This document shows, one piece after another, positions 28,952-39,877 of a stretch of DNA of 64,000 bases. Under the pieces are notes generated by a model that had not been told where the DNA came from, searched no databases, and saw only the letters and a list, made by a program, of their open reading frames with translations. Numbering within the stretch: the stretch's first letter is position 1; the number at the start of each line of letters is the position of its first letter. The DNA is from a cyanobacterium PCC 7702 (GTDB lineage Bacteria; Cyanobacteriota; Cyanobacteriia; Cyanobacteriales; Nostocaceae): NCBI GenBank assembly GCA_000332255.1, contig KB235926.1, forward strand, positions 3,873,018 to 3,937,017. The letters are read 5' to 3'. The position numbers were made by a program, and so were the translations under genes.

Positions 28952-30358
28952 GTGTATCTTTTCTCTATCCGCGGGAGTTTTTATTTTCTTGTTCTGTTCG
29001 TACTTGTTATTGCTGCTTGTGACAACTTCAAAACTCGCCGTCAGTCTCTGGAGGTGCTGCCACAAGATCCAGCCATTCAAGTTTATTTTAACCACAATCC
29101 CACATCTACCTATGAAGATCCCTATCGCCACTTTCGCCGTCAAGGAGACAATTTAGAAAAGCAAATTATAGATGCGATTGAAAAAGCCAATTCAACTGTA
29201 GATGTGGCGGTCATGGAACTGCGATTGCCGAAAATAGCTGAAGAATTAAAGCGTGCGCGTTCTCGAGGAATTAAAGTTAGGATTCTCATTGATAATAAAT
29301 ACAACAAAACTTTAAATGAATACACTCAAGAAGAAATTTCTCAAATGAATCGCCACGACCGAAAAGCTTATGAACAATTAAAGCAATATCCTGTGGATGC
29401 CTTAGCCTTATTACGTCAAAGCCAAATAGAAATCAAAGACGACACTTCTAATGGTGCAACCAAAGGAAGCGGACTGATGCATCACAAATTTTTAGTTGTT
29501 GATGGCAAAACTACTATCATCTCCAGTGGCAATTTCACCATGTCGGATCTGCACGGTGATTTTGGCAATCTTGAAAGTCGGGGCAATCCCAATAACATTG
29601 TTGTGATTCCCGATAATGCCAATTTTGCTAAAATTTTTACTGAAGAATTTAACTATATGTGGCGGGGATTATTCAAATCTCATAAACCGAAAAGAAATCC
29701 TGTCACAATTCCAGTTGGTGGGGGAACTGTTACGGTGAAATTTTCTCCCGCACGCCCTCGAGAGGATATAGCAACAACTAGTAATGGAATTATAGCCTCA
29801 TATATACAAAAGGCGAAAAAGAGCGTGCATGTTGCAGTATTTGTTTTTTCTGACCAAAAGATTAGCGATACTCTGGGTAACTTGCACGCTAAAGGAGTAA
29901 AAGATATCAAACTGCTAATAGATCCAGATTTTATTGCCCAAAATTATTCGAAAGCGTATGATGCGCTGGGGGTTTGTCCCCGTCTTGGTAAGAAAAATCG
30001 TTTGTTCAAAGTTAATCCCTGGAAAAATCCCATCGCTACCGTTGGTTTTCCTGTCGCAGCTGCGGGAGATAGGGGAGTGCACAGCAAAATGGCTATCTTA
30101 GATGGCATGCTGGTAATTGCTGGCAGTCACAATTGGTCTAATTCTGGAAACTACTTCAACGACGAAACTTTGATATTTATAGACAATCCCGGGGTCGCCG
30201 CTCACTACGAACGAGAGTTTCACCGACTTTACAAAACAGCACAGCTGGGGTTGGTGACTCTACCTCACGCCCGCAAGTGTGAGGAAAAATTATGGTCTCA
30301 ACCGCTAGCAAGCGACAAGGTTGTTATGGAAGAATCTGAATTTCTTTCTTCTTTTTGA
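28952..30358 (+). CDS. Phospholipase D-like lipoprotein
   Basis: A 468-residue exported protein. A hydrophobic start ends in VLVIAAC, a lipobox, so it is probably lipid-anchored outside the cytoplasmic membrane. It has the two HKD motifs of the PLD superfamily: HHKFLVVDGKTTIISSGN in the first half and HSKMAILDGMLVIAGSHNWS in the second. The superfamily cuts phosphodiester bonds in phospholipids or nucleic acids. The start is a GTG with no strong ribosome binding site, so the exact N-terminus is uncertain. Substrate unknown; secreted nuclease or lipase are both possible. Confidence 0.88.
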   Translation: MYLFSIRGSFYFLVLFVLVIAACDNFKTRRQSLEVLPQDPAIQVYFNHNPTSTYEDPYRHFRRQGDNLEKQIIDAIEKANSTVDVAVMELRLPKIAEELKRARSRGIKVRILIDNKYNKTLNEYTQEEISQMNRHDRKAYEQLKQYPVDALALLRQSQIEIKDDTSNGATKGSGLMHHKFLVVDGKTTIISSGNFTMSDLHGDFGNLESRGNPNNIVVIPDNANFAKIFTEEFNYMWRGLFKSHKPKRNPVTIPVGGGTVTVKFSPARPREDIATTSNGIIASYIQKAKKSVHVAVFVFSDQKISDTLGNLHAKGVKDIKLLIDPDFIAQNYSKAYDALGVCPRLGKKNRLFKVNPWKNPIATVGFPVAAAGDRGVHSKMAILDGMLVIAGSHNWSNSGNYFNDETLIFIDNPGVAAHYEREFHRLYKTAQLGLVTLPHARKCEEKLWSQPLASDKVVMEESEFLSSF

Positions 30359-30466
30359 GCGGTAAAGTTTGTTTGTCGTTAGCTGCATTCTCCCTCTGCT
30401 GCAGAAAGCTTGGGAGAATAACAGCACAAAACTGAGAAGGAATGAGAGTGTTATGTTAGTTAACAG

Positions 30467-30721
30467 TTAAATGGTACCAATATTAGTTAGCCCTAAAACA
30501 ATGCCAACACCAATTAAATGACCAAAAGCCATGGCCGCAATGAATGCGGGAATGCTCAAGGGTAATCCGGGTAGCTTGGAACCAACCTGAGGACGTTCTA
30601 TTCTGGTAGCAAGCAAAACAGCAATGACACAGCTGATGCTGATAATGATCCCTACCGTAGGGTTCCATGTTGGTGTGGCGGGAACTGTAGGCTGGGCTGC
30701 TAGTAAAATTGATAACAACAA
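30467..30721 (-). CDS. psaK: Photosystem I subunit PsaK
   Basis: An 84-residue membrane protein at the edge of the photosystem I core. It has the PsaK pattern: short N-terminal stretch, VPATPTWNPTVGIIISISC as the first helix, a positively charged loop with PQVG, and a second helix ending SFGHLIGVGIVLG-like (here AFGHLIGVGIVLGLTN). The length equals known PsaK proteins. Cyanobacteria often have two forms, one induced in high light; which form this is cannot be told here. Confidence 0.92.
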   Translation of the reverse strand: MLLSILLAAQPTVPATPTWNPTVGIIISISCVIAVLLATRIERPQVGSKLPGLPLSIPAFIAAMAFGHLIGVGIVLGLTNIGTI

Positions 30722-30802
30722 AACTTTGTCTCCTCAAAAAAATTATTGATACAGACCATAAAGATTATAAAATTGCCGGGGACATAGATTGTTGGAAATT
30801 TT

Positions 30803-31435
30803 ATGCGGGTTAAGATTTGCGGTATTACTAAACCAGAACAAGCAAAAGCGATCGCTTCTTTAGGAGCAACAGCAATTGGATTTATTTGTGTTCCTACTTC
30901 ACCGCGCTACTTGGGAACGGATAAAATTCGAGCGGTTGTGGAGCAGCTACCGCCTCAGGTGGATAAGATTGGTGTTTTTGCTAATGCTAGTGTAGAGAAA
31001 ATAGTCCAAATAGTAGTGGACTGCCAACTAACGGGGGTACAGTTGCACGCGGATGAGTCGCCAGCATTTTGCCAAAAGTTGCGCGATCGCCTACCCGGGG
31101 TAGAAATTATTAAAGCTTTGAGGATGCGTACTGCTGCAGATCTTGACAAAGCAACTGTGTATAGCTTGCATGTAGACGCACTGTTGTTTGATGCTTATCA
31201 CCCACAACAGTTAGGCGGTACGGGTCAAACTCTCCATTGGGAGATGTTACGGAATTTTTGCCCCAGCTATTCTTGGTTTTTAGCTGGGGGTATTACACCA
31301 GATAACGTTTTAGAAGCTCTCAGTCAAGTCAATCCCAATGGAATTGATTTGTCTAGTGGTGTGGAACGCAGTCCTGGAGACAAAGATTTGCACAAGGTGG
31401 CTAAGTTGTTTGAGAGACTTCGAGTTCAAAGCTAG
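30803..31435 (+). CDS. trpF: Phosphoribosylanthranilate isomerase
   Basis: TIM-barrel enzyme of tryptophan synthesis, 210 residues. The acid/base residues sit in the first strand [14 protein letters not shown] (Cys7) and in [15 protein letters not shown] (Asp). The phosphate is held by [11 protein letters not shown] and [16 protein letters not shown]. It is divergent from psaK and stands apart from other trp genes, as is usual in cyanobacteria. It converges on folE with a 30-base gap. Confidence 0.96.
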   Translation: MRVKICGITKPEQAKAIASLGATAIGFICVPTSPRYLGTDKIRAVVEQLPPQVDKIGVFANASVEKIVQIVVDCQLTGVQLHADESPAFCQKLRDRLPGVEIIKALRMRTAADLDKATVYSLHVDALLFDAYHPQQLGGTGQTLHWEMLRNFCPSYSWFLAGGITPDNVLEALSQVNPNGIDLSSGVERSPGDKDLHKVAKLFERLRVQS

Positions 31436-31465
31436 GTACCGCTGATTGGCTGTTAACTGGAAAGT

Positions 31466-32173
31466 TTAAAATATTGCGGCTTGGTGGCGAATTAAGTTAA
31501 AGAATTCTTCGCGAGTTTTGTGTTCTTCTTGGAATACACCCACCATGGCGCTGGTAACAGTCCAAGATCCTGGTTTTTGCACTCCCCGCATGACCATGCA
31601 CATGTGAGTAGCTTCGATCACAACAGCAACTCCTTGGGGTTCTAAAATTTCTTGAATGGCTTCAGCAATTTGACGGGTTAGCCTTTCTTGTACTTGCAAG
31701 CGACGGGAGTACATCTCAACTATACGAGCTAGCTTGCTAAGTCCCACAACTTTTTGATTGGGAATGTAGGCAACATGAGCTTTGCCCATGAATGGTAGCA
31801 TGTGGTGCTCGCACAAGCTGAAGACATTAATGTCTCGAACGAGGACCATTTCGCTGTGTCCTTCGTCAAAAATGGCTCCATTGACGATTTCTTCCAAAGA
31901 CTGGTTGTAACCGCTAGTTAAAAACCGCAGTGCTTCTGCCACTCGCTTTGGTGTTTTCAGCAGTCCTTCCCGTTCCGGATCTTCTCCGACGCCGAGCAGT
32001 AAGGTACGCACGGCATTTTCCATTTCCTCGATTGACTTTTCTTGGCACAGATGCAATTGTGCTGGATGTCCGTCGTGAGTGTTGCGATCGGGTCTGGTAG
32101 TTATGGTCTCGGTTAATTCGGAAATCAAAGGAGGTTGAGAGCGATTGAAGCCGTTGGAACTAGCAATAGTCAT
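31466..32173 (-). CDS. folE: GTP cyclohydrolase I
   Basis: First enzyme of folate and tetrahydropterin synthesis, converting GTP to dihydroneopterin triphosphate. The 235-residue protein has a variable N-terminal tail of about 45 residues and the family core: [12 protein letters not shown], the zinc site [10 protein letters not shown] with Cys and His, [21 protein letters not shown], and the third zinc ligand in [13 protein letters not shown]. It is the last gene of the minus-strand run ado-aar-accA-SDR-folE; the SDR gene ends 38 bases upstream. Confidence 0.95.
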   Translation of the reverse strand: MTIASSNGFNRSQPPLISELTETITTRPDRNTHDGHPAQLHLCQEKSIEEMENAVRTLLLGVGEDPEREGLLKTPKRVAEALRFLTSGYNQSLEEIVNGAIFDEGHSEMVLVRDINVFSLCEHHMLPFMGKAHVAYIPNQKVVGLSKLARIVEMYSRRLQVQERLTRQIAEAIQEILEPQGVAVVIEATHMCMVMRGVQKPGSWTVTSAMVGVFQEEHKTREEFFNLIRHQAAIF

Positions 32174-32211
32174 GGTATCAAGTCTTGGATAGAGTTTGAA
32201 AGTAGAGTGAT

Positions 32212-32940
32212 TTAGAGAGCGCCAGCACTGGGCATGAGAGTCAGTTCATCGATGACTGCTTGTGGTGGTAATAATGCAGCGTGCACTATTGTTCGGGCAA
32301 CGATTTCTGGAGTTAGCATTTTTGAGCGGTCTAAGTTGGCATCTACGGTGGGTTGGTTCCAAAGTTCGGTGTTGACTGCTCCGGGACAGATAACCGTGAC
32401 GCGAATGCCGTGGGGGCGTTCTTCCTGTGCTAAAGTTTGAGAAAGAGCGACAAGGCCTGCTTTGCTGACGCTGTAGGCTCCCCATTTGGGAAAAGCTTGT
32501 TTTGCTGCTATTGATGCGACGTTGACGATCGTACCTTTTTGGCGATCGCGCATCCCCGGCAAAACTCCCATAATGCATTGAAAGGCGCTGGTCAAATTTA
32601 AGTCTATGACCTTTTGCCAATCGGACAAGGGTGTTTCGCTCAAGCTGGCGGTGTAACCCATACCAGCATTGTTGATCAAAATATCTATACCACCAAAGTC
32701 TTGGGCTATTGCCTGTATATTTTCCTGCACTTGGGACACACAAGCCAGATCCACAAAATAAGCTTTTGCGTTTGCTCCTGCGTGTTTGGCTGCTTCTACT
32801 GTTGCTTGTAATTTGTCAATGGAACGGCCTGCTAGGGCGATATCTACCTGTTTTGTCTCAGCAAAAGCCAAAGCAGTTGCTTTCCCAATTCCGCTGCTTG
32901 CTCCTGTGATCAGCGCGCGTTGTTTTTGTTCAAAACTCAT
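32212..32940 (-). CDS. Short-chain dehydrogenase/reductase
   Basis: A 242-residue classical SDR starting at the ATG at 32940, preceded by CAGGAAAA. The cofactor motif is TGASSGIG near residues 12-19, NNAGMG follows, and the active site has Ser in VNVASIAA and YSVSKAG. The Arg after the Gly-rich loop suggests NADPH use. An SDR at this position downstream of accA is conserved near cyanobacterial aar/ado genes, so a link to fatty aldehyde or alcohol metabolism is possible but unproven. Confidence 0.9.
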   Translation of the reverse strand: MSFEQKQRALITGASSGIGKATALAFAETKQVDIALAGRSIDKLQATVEAAKHAGANAKAYFVDLACVSQVQENIQAIAQDFGGIDILINNAGMGYTASLSETPLSDWQKVIDLNLTSAFQCIMGVLPGMRDRQKGTIVNVASIAAKQAFPKWGAYSVSKAGLVALSQTLAQEERPHGIRVTVICPGAVNTELWNQPTVDANLDRSKMLTPEIVARTIVHAALLPPQAVIDELTLMPSAGAL

Positions 32941-33509
32941 GCTATTTTCCTGTTTTTGGCAGACTAAACCTCGTTGCCATAACTTCGATCCGCCTGTGGT
33001 CGAGGACGGAAAAGCCACATGGTTGTGGCGTGGCAGAGGGTGCGTCTGGCAGAAGGTATAAAGTTTTTTGGTCAAGCCTTCTGGCTAGTGCCGCGACTCT
33101 ACCTCACAAAGGGCAGTCTTTAAGCACGTTGCCTGCAGTCGGAAGAACCACCTGTAGGCGGGGCTGGCTCATCTGTTTTTTTTCTTCTGCCTTCTTGATT
33201 TGCTGTTGTTGATTAAGCAAATCTAAAAATTGGATTAACTTGTGTTGGATCGATGCTAAACTCCATAGCAAAAGTGGGAAGATTGTCAGTGCAATCAATC
33301 AAGCTTTTCCAAAACAAGTATAGGAACGTTGGCTTTATAAACAAAGTTACACCATTGCTTTTTCGTAAATACATTCCAAATTAATCCTGACATGGAAGTT
33401 GATTTGTGCGAATGCAAGCGCCCATGGCCAGAAAGATTGTTAAAAATCTTTACAGTGCCACAGGCAATTATAGCATTGCTAATATGCTAATCAATAGTTT
33501 TTGGTCTGC
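32941..33509. other. Gap inside the alkane gene neighbourhood
   Basis: A 569-base gap between accA and the SDR gene. The only candidate gene is a 64-codon minus-strand frame (33104-33298, TTG start) with a hydrophobic N-terminus and a Gln/Lys-rich middle; it has no good ribosome binding site and I do not call it. The part next to 32940 likely carries a promoter for SDR-folE, which would make these a separate transcript from ado-aar-accA. Confidence 0.4.
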
Positions 33510-34490
33510 TCAGCGAGTAATTTCGGTAAAAACACCCATTTTACGGAATTTTTCGTAGCGGAGTTGACGGCGTTCGGCAGGATTTAGGCGTTCTAGTTCT
33601 GCCAAGTTTTCCAGGAGGGCATTTTTCAGGGTTTGAGCGGCTTTGAGGGGTTCAGAATGGGCACCGCCTACAGGTTCGGGCAAGATTTGGTCGATAATAC
33701 CCAAGTTTTTGAGGTCGTGGGAAGTCATTTTCAAAACAGCTGCGGCTTGGGGAGCTTTAGTGGCATCTTTCCAGAGAATAGCAGCACAAGCTTCGGGGGA
33801 AATCACCGTATAAACAGAGTGTTCAAACATCAGCAAGCGATCGCCGACTCCAATACCCAAGGCGCCTCCGGAACCACCTTCGCCAATGACGGTGCAAATA
33901 ATTGGTACATCCAAAGAAAACATTTCCCGCAGATTGTAAGCTATTGCTTCTCCTGCACCTTGTCGCTCCGCTAACACCGTGGGTAGTGCTCCCGGCGTGT
34001 CAATAAAAGTTAAAATCGGCAGACGGAATTTGTTAGCGTGGGTCATTAACCGCAGGGCTTTGCGATAGCCACCAGGAGTGGCCATACCGAAGTTGCGGGC
34101 TATATTGTCTTTTGTATCTCGTCCCTTTTGGTGACCCAACATAACCACGGGTTGGCCTGCTAAACGAGCCACACCACCAATTAAAGCCGGATCGTCACCG
34201 CCGCAGCGATCGCCGTGCAACTCGAACCATTCGTCGGTGATGGACTGAATATAATCTAAAGTACTGGGACGGCGGGGATGACGAGCTACTTGCAGTCGTT
34301 GGGACGGTGAAAGACTGTTGAAAATTTCTTCGCGCAGCTGGGTGGCTCGAGCTTCTAGTTGACGAATTTGGCTAGAAACATCGACGCCATTTTCTTCTGC
34401 AAGTTTGCGAATCTGCTCGATACGGTTGGCTAGTTCTGCTAGCGGCTTTTCAAAATCCAACAGTAGCGGTTTGCGCTCAGTAGTTGCCAT
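33510..34490 (-). CDS. accA: Acetyl-CoA carboxylase carboxyltransferase subunit alpha
   Basis: Half of the carboxyltransferase that makes malonyl-CoA for fatty acids. The 326-residue protein opens with [18 protein letters not shown], contains [16 protein letters not shown], the oxyanion-hole glycines in [15 protein letters not shown], and [17 protein letters not shown]. It lies 80 bases downstream of aar, a conserved link that couples fatty acid supply to alkane formation. Confidence 0.96.
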   Translation of the reverse strand: MATTERKPLLLDFEKPLAELANRIEQIRKLAEENGVDVSSQIRQLEARATQLREEIFNSLSPSQRLQVARHPRRPSTLDYIQSITDEWFELHGDRCGGDDPALIGGVARLAGQPVVMLGHQKGRDTKDNIARNFGMATPGGYRKALRLMTHANKFRLPILTFIDTPGALPTVLAERQGAGEAIAYNLREMFSLDVPIICTVIGEGGSGGALGIGVGDRLLMFEHSVYTVISPEACAAILWKDATKAPQAAAVLKMTSHDLKNLGIIDQILPEPVGGAHSEPLKAAQTLKNALLENLAELERLNPAERRQLRYEKFRKMGVFTEITR

Positions 34491-34570
34491 AGTTAGGAAT
34501 GAGGGATTAGCAATTAGGTATTGGAAATAGACATAGGAGTCGGGAACTAGGGAAACTGAATACTCAACAC

Positions 34571-35590
34571 CTAAATCAGCAGCGGTCTAAATCCGTGTTT
34601 GACTGACATCCGGCCTATACGATCCATTTTTTCTACAGTAATCTGATTGCGTCCCCAAGAGAAGTTCGTATGCAACTTCTCAAACTCCAACAGCATTGAT
34701 TCTGCAAAACAAGCAAATAGCTGACGTGCTGGCACATCCATATTGACGATTTGCATGATTTTCCAGTCAATATCAAGAGAATGTTCGACTATACCGCCGT
34801 TGAGGACGTAAACACCAGGATGCTGAATTTTAGTTGCCAGGTTTTTTGGATAGCCTCCATCAATAAGCAAACAAGGCTGCTTTAGCGATTTGGGATCGAT
34901 TTCCACGCCTTTAGGCATACTAGCAACCCAAACAATGATATCAGCTAGGGGCAATGCCGCTTCTAAAGTCATGATTTTGCCACGCCCCAGTTCCGCTTGC
35001 AGAGCCAGCAGCCGCTGTTCATTACGAGCAATTAATATTAAATCTTTGACATCGGTTTTTGCATCCAGCCAACGACAAACTGCACTGCCAATATCTCCAG
35101 TAGCACCGCAAACAGCAACAGTTGCTTCCGACAGGTTAATTCCTACTTGCTTTGATGCTTGCTCCACCTGCTTGCAGATCACATAAGCAGTGTGCGTGTT
35201 TCCTGTGGTGAAGCGTTCAAATTCCAGTTTGATGTTGCGGACTTGCTGGAACTGTTCCAATTTGAAATTTTCAAAAATAATAGAAGAAAATCCGCCTAAA
35301 GCCGTGATATTTATGCCATGCTTTTGAGCATGGGCCATGGCATTTAGGATTTTACGCACCGCTGTTTTGATCCGGCGAGTAGCCAGCATTTCTGGTAAAA
35401 AGCAAGATTCTACGTATTTGCCTTCGATTTTTTGCCCAGTCACGCTGGTAACGGTAATGTGATCGACTATTTGGGGCGGGGCGCTGCACCAAAAATCTAA
35501 ACCTTGATCGGCATATTCAGGGTAGCCTAATTCTCTGGCTACTGCCTGTGCATGTTCTAAACTAGTGAGATGTCCGATGAGACCAAACAT
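34571..35590 (-). CDS. aar: Long-chain acyl-[acyl-carrier-protein] reductase
   Basis: Reduces long-chain acyl-ACP (or acyl-CoA) to the fatty aldehyde with NADPH, the first step of cyanobacterial alkane synthesis. The 339-residue length is standard. It opens with [17 protein letters not shown], has an NADPH-binding motif ([17 protein letters not shown]) near residue 160, and the Cys expected to carry the acyl thioester is in [14 protein letters not shown] near the C-terminus. It lies between ado and accA on the same strand, about 200 bases after ado. Confidence 0.96.
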   Translation of the reverse strand: MFGLIGHLTSLEHAQAVARELGYPEYADQGLDFWCSAPPQIVDHITVTSVTGQKIEGKYVESCFLPEMLATRRIKTAVRKILNAMAHAQKHGINITALGGFSSIIFENFKLEQFQQVRNIKLEFERFTTGNTHTAYVICKQVEQASKQVGINLSEATVAVCGATGDIGSAVCRWLDAKTDVKDLILIARNEQRLLALQAELGRGKIMTLEAALPLADIIVWVASMPKGVEIDPKSLKQPCLLIDGGYPKNLATKIQHPGVYVLNGGIVEHSLDIDWKIMQIVNMDVPARQLFACFAESMLLEFEKLHTNFSWGRNQITVEKMDRIGRMSVKHGFRPLLI

Positions 35591-35789
35591 GAACTGTTCT
35601 ATTAGGCGTGAGCTTTGCCAAAAGCGTGGTGGAAGTACAAAAGAGCTTAACTAACCCTTAACGATACTATACAAAGCGTAAGATTATCCAGAGCATCTGT
35701 AGCTGCTTATACGCAATGGCGGGAAAAGGTAAAAAGTTGCCATGAAAAGTTTGGCAGAAAGTGCTTTTTACCTTCTGGCTGGACGATAA

Positions 35790-36485
35790 TTATGCAGCTT
35801 TGAGACCGTAAACGGATAGGCGCACGATCTCGCGGTTGCTAAAGCCAATGTTACTTAAAGCTTCACTGTACTGAATCATGAAATCTTCTACTAAGGCTTC
35901 TTTTTCCATTCCTAAAGTTTCGGCATCTTGCTCTACTTTGTTGAGCATTTTCCAAACTATGGGAAGATTTTGGCGGTTTGCTTGTTCTAATTCCGCTTTG
36001 GCTTCTAGAAAGTGCTCTTTTAACCATACTTCCCCAAAATTTAAATGTGTGTATTCGTCTTTAACCACGCCCTCAGTAATTTTACGAGCGAAAGGATCGG
36101 CAACGGGAATGTAGCGGTGGTATGCGGCGATCGCGAAACATTCAATAATCAATGACTGAATTAACAAGCAACTAACAACTTTACCTTCTGCTGCTGCTTG
36201 TTGAAAATTTTGATGCAGTTCGGCGAAAAATTGCTGTGCAAATTCCGTATCCGGCGTTACCTGCAAATTGCGCCCGCAAGCTTCAAAGCCTTTTTTGTGG
36301 CGACTTTCCATCTTAGAGAGTCCCACCAGTTCATCTTTGTGTTCTGGCAGCAGTTCAGCAAGTTTTAAATAATTTTCATGGGCTTGTTGTTCCCCTTCAA
36401 TCACAATTGCATTAATACGACTATAGGCATCTTTATATGTTTGGCTGGTGAAATCAATTTCTGATTGAGCTGCAAGCTGCTGCAT
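35790..36485 (-). CDS. ado: Aldehyde-deformylating oxygenase
   Basis: Ferritin-like di-iron enzyme that turns fatty aldehydes into alkanes plus formate. I start it at the ATG at 36485 (231 residues), the size of known enzymes; the frame opens 12 codons earlier. The metal ligands are visible: Glu in [11 protein letters not shown], Glu and His in [11 protein letters not shown], Glu in IECFAIAAY, and Glu and His in [11 protein letters not shown]. It is the first gene of the ado-aar-accA unit, in the usual cyanobacterial order. Confidence 0.96.
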   Translation of the reverse strand: MQQLAAQSEIDFTSQTYKDAYSRINAIVIEGEQQAHENYLKLAELLPEHKDELVGLSKMESRHKKGFEACGRNLQVTPDTEFAQQFFAELHQNFQQAAAEGKVVSCLLIQSLIIECFAIAAYHRYIPVADPFARKITEGVVKDEYTHLNFGEVWLKEHFLEAKAELEQANRQNLPIVWKMLNKVEQDAETLGMEKEALVEDFMIQYSEALSNIGFSNREIVRLSVYGLKAA

Positions 36486-36807
36486 TTTACGTTCACTCCT
36501 AATATAGAGTATGGATTCCAAATTTGTATTTAACCCTATTCGTGCAGGGTAACAATCACCCCAAGGTTGACTTGCACAAACATTCTTAAGGCGGACTAAG
36601 CTAGATTTTCAGCTTGAGTACCTGTGTTGCATGCCCACAATTCGGTACAGTTGTTTGCAAAATGACAAGTACTGCCTTTTTGCCTTCATCGTTGATAAAG
36701 TCACCGTGGTTTAATTTAACTTAACAAGTCCTATGTTATAGATTATCTGTTGCTGGGGGCGATCGCTCCACTAGCAAATAAATAAATGGTTGGATCTTAT
36801 TTAATTT
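36486..36807. other. Divergent promoter region of ado and the sugar permease gene
   Basis: A 322-base non-coding gap between divergent genes. A small inverted repeat (ACCCT and AGGGT, around 36534-36552) lies in the ado leader. No other gene or named RNA is visible. Confidence 0.5.
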
Positions 36808-37635
36808 ATGTCCAAACCACCTGCAAATCCCAAATATCCTTTGATTTTGAGCTTAGGAGTCCTACTGCTTGGAGCCTTGGTTGTACTGTTGCCTTTAATT
36901 GTGGTTTTCCTGACGTCTTTGGCACCATCTGGGACAACTGTTACTCTTTTACCTACAAATAGTTGGTCCTTAGCTAACTATCGCGAAGCTTGGCAGCGAG
37001 GTAAGTTTCTTTTAGCGTTTGCTAATTCTACCTTGGTAGCGTTAGCTGTTACTGGCTTGCAGATAATGACTTCAGCATTAGCTGGCTATGCTTTGGCAAG
37101 GCTAAATTTTCGCGGACGGCAAGCACTTTTACTCATTGTCCTGGCCACTTTGGTCATTCCCTTTCAATTGTTAGTCATTCCCATTTTTTTAGTTTTAAAG
37201 TGGGGACACCTAATCAATACTTACGGGGCGTTAATTTTTCCTACTGCTGCTAATGGTTTCGGAATTTTCTTGCTCAGGCAGTATTTTCTAACTATTCCGG
37301 TGGAGTTAGAGGAAGCAGCTGCCATCGATGGAGCAAACCGGTGGCAAATTTTATGGCAGATAATGTTGCCTTTGGCACGTCCGGCGCTGGTAACGCTATT
37401 TTTATTTACGTTTATCGGTGAATGGAATGACTTGTTTAAACCATTGGTCTTTACCACCCGACCCGAATTGAGAACGGTACAGCTAGCACTAGCAGAGTTT
37501 CAGGAGCAATTTACGAATAATTGGCCTTTACTAATGGCGGCGGTAACCATAGCCACCGTACCGGTACTATTGTTATTCGTTCTCGGTCAGCGCCAGTTAA
37601 TTCGGGGTATTGCTACCACAGGATTGAAAAATTAA
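36808..37635 (+). CDS. Sugar ABC transporter permease (MalG type)
   Basis: A 275-residue inner membrane protein with six predicted helices. The EAA loop that docks to the ATPase is present as EEAAAIDGANRWQILWQIMLPLARPAL. It would pair with a MalF-type permease, an ATPase and a binding protein, none of which is adjacent; a binding protein of the right type is at 7826-9142. Cyanobacteria commonly scatter the genes of such importers. Substrate unknown. Confidence 0.92.
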   Translation: MSKPPANPKYPLILSLGVLLLGALVVLLPLIVVFLTSLAPSGTTVTLLPTNSWSLANYREAWQRGKFLLAFANSTLVALAVTGLQIMTSALAGYALARLNFRGRQALLLIVLATLVIPFQLLVIPIFLVLKWGHLINTYGALIFPTAANGFGIFLLRQYFLTIPVELEEAAAIDGANRWQILWQIMLPLARPALVTLFLFTFIGEWNDLFKPLVFTTRPELRTVQLALAEFQEQFTNNWPLLMAAVTIATVPVLLLFVLGQRQLIRGIATTGLKN

Positions 37636-37667
37636 ACTATTAGTTCCAATGCCGCCAAGCAAGCGAT

Positions 37668-37697
37668 AAAAAAGGAATGGACAATCGCCATCCCCTT
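37668..37697 (-). terminator. Probable terminator of ftsH
   Basis: On the minus strand the arms GGGATGG (37694-37688) and CCATTCC (37680-37674) form a 7-bp stem with one G-U pair and a 7-base loop, followed by six T. It begins about 22 bases after the ftsH stop. Confidence 0.65.
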
Positions 37698-37718
37698 TCA
37701 TGCCCAAAGTCAGGAAAA

Positions 37719-39608
37719 TTATAGAATTGGCGTGTATTGAGGTTTTTCCGGAACCGTGGTATATTCGGCAACTATTTGTCGGAATTCATCACCATCGATC
37801 GTTTCTTTTTCGATGAGTAAATCTACCAAGCGGTCTGCCACTGCCCGATTTTCCCGAATAATCTGCTTGGCTGTTTCGTAACACTCTTCCACAATGGCAC
37901 GAACTTGGGCATCGATGCGGGCTGCGATCGCCTCGGAATATTCAGAACGAGTCATCCAGTCTCGGCCTAAGAATACTTCTCCCGTTTGGCTTTCTAAGGA
38001 AATAGGACCTAATTCCGACATACCAAAACGAGTTACCATCTGCCGTGCCATGTTGGTTACTTGTTGCAAATCGTTACCGGCGCCAGTGGTGATTTCGTCT
38101 CGACCAAAAATCACATCTTCAGCGGCGCGACCGCCCAAAGCACCTGTAATCCTGGCTTTAAGTTGAGCGCGAGTAATCAAACCTTGTTCTTCATTGGGGG
38201 TAAACCAAGTTAAACCTTGGGCCTGGCCCCGTGGTACCAAGGTGACTTTTTGCACTGGATCGTGATCTTTGAGTACGGTTCCCACCAAAGCGTGTCCCAC
38301 TTCGTGATAGGCAATCAAGCGCTTGCTTTTACTATCTACTAGTGGCGTACCTTCCATACCGGCGACTACACGGTCGACAGCATCGTCAATTTCTGTCAGG
38401 GTAATAGCTTCTTTCCGCCTTCTAGCGGTGAGAATTGCGGCTTCGTTGAGCAAATTGGCAAGGTCTGCTCCTGTAAAACCTGGTGTGCGGCGAGCGATCG
38501 CCTCTAAAGAAACACTAGGATCGAGTTTCTTGTTGCGGGCGTGAACCTTTAAAATCTCCAGGCGACCTTTAATATCAGGTGCATCAACTATTACTTGTCT
38601 GTCAAAGCGCCCGGGACGCAACAATGCTGCGTCTAAGACATCGGGACGGTTGGTGGCAGCAATAATAATGATACCGGTGTTACCTTCAAAACCGTCCATT
38701 TCGGTCAATAGTTGGTTCAGAGTTTGTTCGCGTTCATCGTTACCGCCACCGATACCAGCACCTCTTTGTCTGCCAACGGCATCGATTTCATCAATAAATA
38801 TAATACATGGAGCGTTATCCTTCGCTTTTTTAAATAGGTCGCGGACACGGGAAGCGCCCACACCTACAAACATTTCTACAAATTCTGAACCAGAGATACT
38901 GAAGAAGGGAACCCCTGCTTCCCCAGCAATGGCTTTTGCCAACAGAGTTTTACCAGTTCCTGGAGGTCCTACCAACAGTACTCCCTTGGGAATGCGGGCG
39001 CCAACAGCATTGAACTTTTCCGGTTGTTTGAGAAAGGTGACAACTTCTTGCAATTCTTCTTTCGCTTCTTCGATACCTGCCACATCGTCAAATTTCACGC
39101 CGGTTTTGGCTTCCATTTGAAAGCGAGCTCTGGATTTGCCAAAATTCATTGCTTGACCCGGACCACCGGGTAAGTTGCTAGAGCGACGGAACAAAAAGAA
39201 TAATCCGGCAATCAACAAGATGGGAAAAACAAGATTTCCCAAAAGTCCCCAAATGGCTCCGTCATTGCGCACAGGGTGGGCATCAAAACTTACTCCTTTT
39301 TCTTTGAGCTTGGTAATGATCTCAGGAGCGTTGGCAGGCAAATCTACCCGCACCCGTTGGACACGATTGTCAAGATCTGGATCAACGGCTTCTACTATCG
39401 CCGTTCTACCGCCTTCATAAAAATCAACACTACTGATGCGATCGGCGTCCAAGTATTCTAAAAAGCGACCGTAGGTCATGCGAGTGCTGGCCGTGTTTTT
39501 ACTCGTATCTGCAGCAGGAGTACCAGAAAATGCTCCTTGCCAAAAGAAAAACCCTATTAGCAAAGCTGGCAATGTCCAAAGAACCAGGACTCTCCAGGAT
39601 AATTTCAT
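37719..39608 (-). CDS. ftsH: ATP-dependent zinc metalloprotease FtsH (FtsH2-like)
   Basis: Membrane-bound AAA+ protease of 629 residues. Two N-terminal membrane helices enclose an exported domain; then come Walker A GPPGTGKT at residues 214-221, Walker B IIFIDEID, the second region of homology, and the zinc site HEVGH at 435-439. The opening ([17 protein letters not shown]) and close ([14 protein letters not shown]) recall Synechocystis FtsH2 (Slr0228), which removes damaged photosystem II D1 protein. Paralogue choice is from memory of that sequence. Monocistronic. Confidence 0.95.
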   Translation of the reverse strand: MKLSWRVLVLWTLPALLIGFFFWQGAFSGTPAADTSKNTASTRMTYGRFLEYLDADRISSVDFYEGGRTAIVEAVDPDLDNRVQRVRVDLPANAPEIITKLKEKGVSFDAHPVRNDGAIWGLLGNLVFPILLIAGLFFLFRRSSNLPGGPGQAMNFGKSRARFQMEAKTGVKFDDVAGIEEAKEELQEVVTFLKQPEKFNAVGARIPKGVLLVGPPGTGKTLLAKAIAGEAGVPFFSISGSEFVEMFVGVGASRVRDLFKKAKDNAPCIIFIDEIDAVGRQRGAGIGGGNDEREQTLNQLLTEMDGFEGNTGIIIIAATNRPDVLDAALLRPGRFDRQVIVDAPDIKGRLEILKVHARNKKLDPSVSLEAIARRTPGFTGADLANLLNEAAILTARRRKEAITLTEIDDAVDRVVAGMEGTPLVDSKSKRLIAYHEVGHALVGTVLKDHDPVQKVTLVPRGQAQGLTWFTPNEEQGLITRAQLKARITGALGGRAAEDVIFGRDEITTGAGNDLQQVTNMARQMVTRFGMSELGPISLESQTGEVFLGRDWMTRSEYSEAIAARIDAQVRAIVEECYETAKQIIRENRAVADRLVDLLIEKETIDGDEFRQIVAEYTTVPEKPQYTPIL

Positions 39609-39877
39609 CTTTTTTTGCCTCTAAATGTTGTTTTATTTCCCTCCGCTACCGTGGGAGTGTAAAACGGAAGTTTATAAATTCATTTTGTTTATTTTCACGT
39701 GCGAGTGCAGTTCCTGCAGAAATGTTCAGACACTATGGCCAAAACATACTGTCAAAAATAATCTTAATTAAATTTAACTTAATTTTAATACAAGAGACCA
39801 CAAAATTAGAGAAAGCCTGCAAATCTAAGAGCGAAAGCTTCCTTTGGGAAGGAAGCACCACTACAAACTCACTGAAA

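Noticed and set aside
32941-33075. N-terminal extension of the SDR gene
   Set aside because: The ATG at 32940 has a ribosome binding site and sits at the normal distance from the cofactor motif.
33104-33298. Possible 64-residue small membrane protein on the minus strand
   Set aside because: TTG start, no ribosome binding site and no recognisable family; kept only as a note on the gap.
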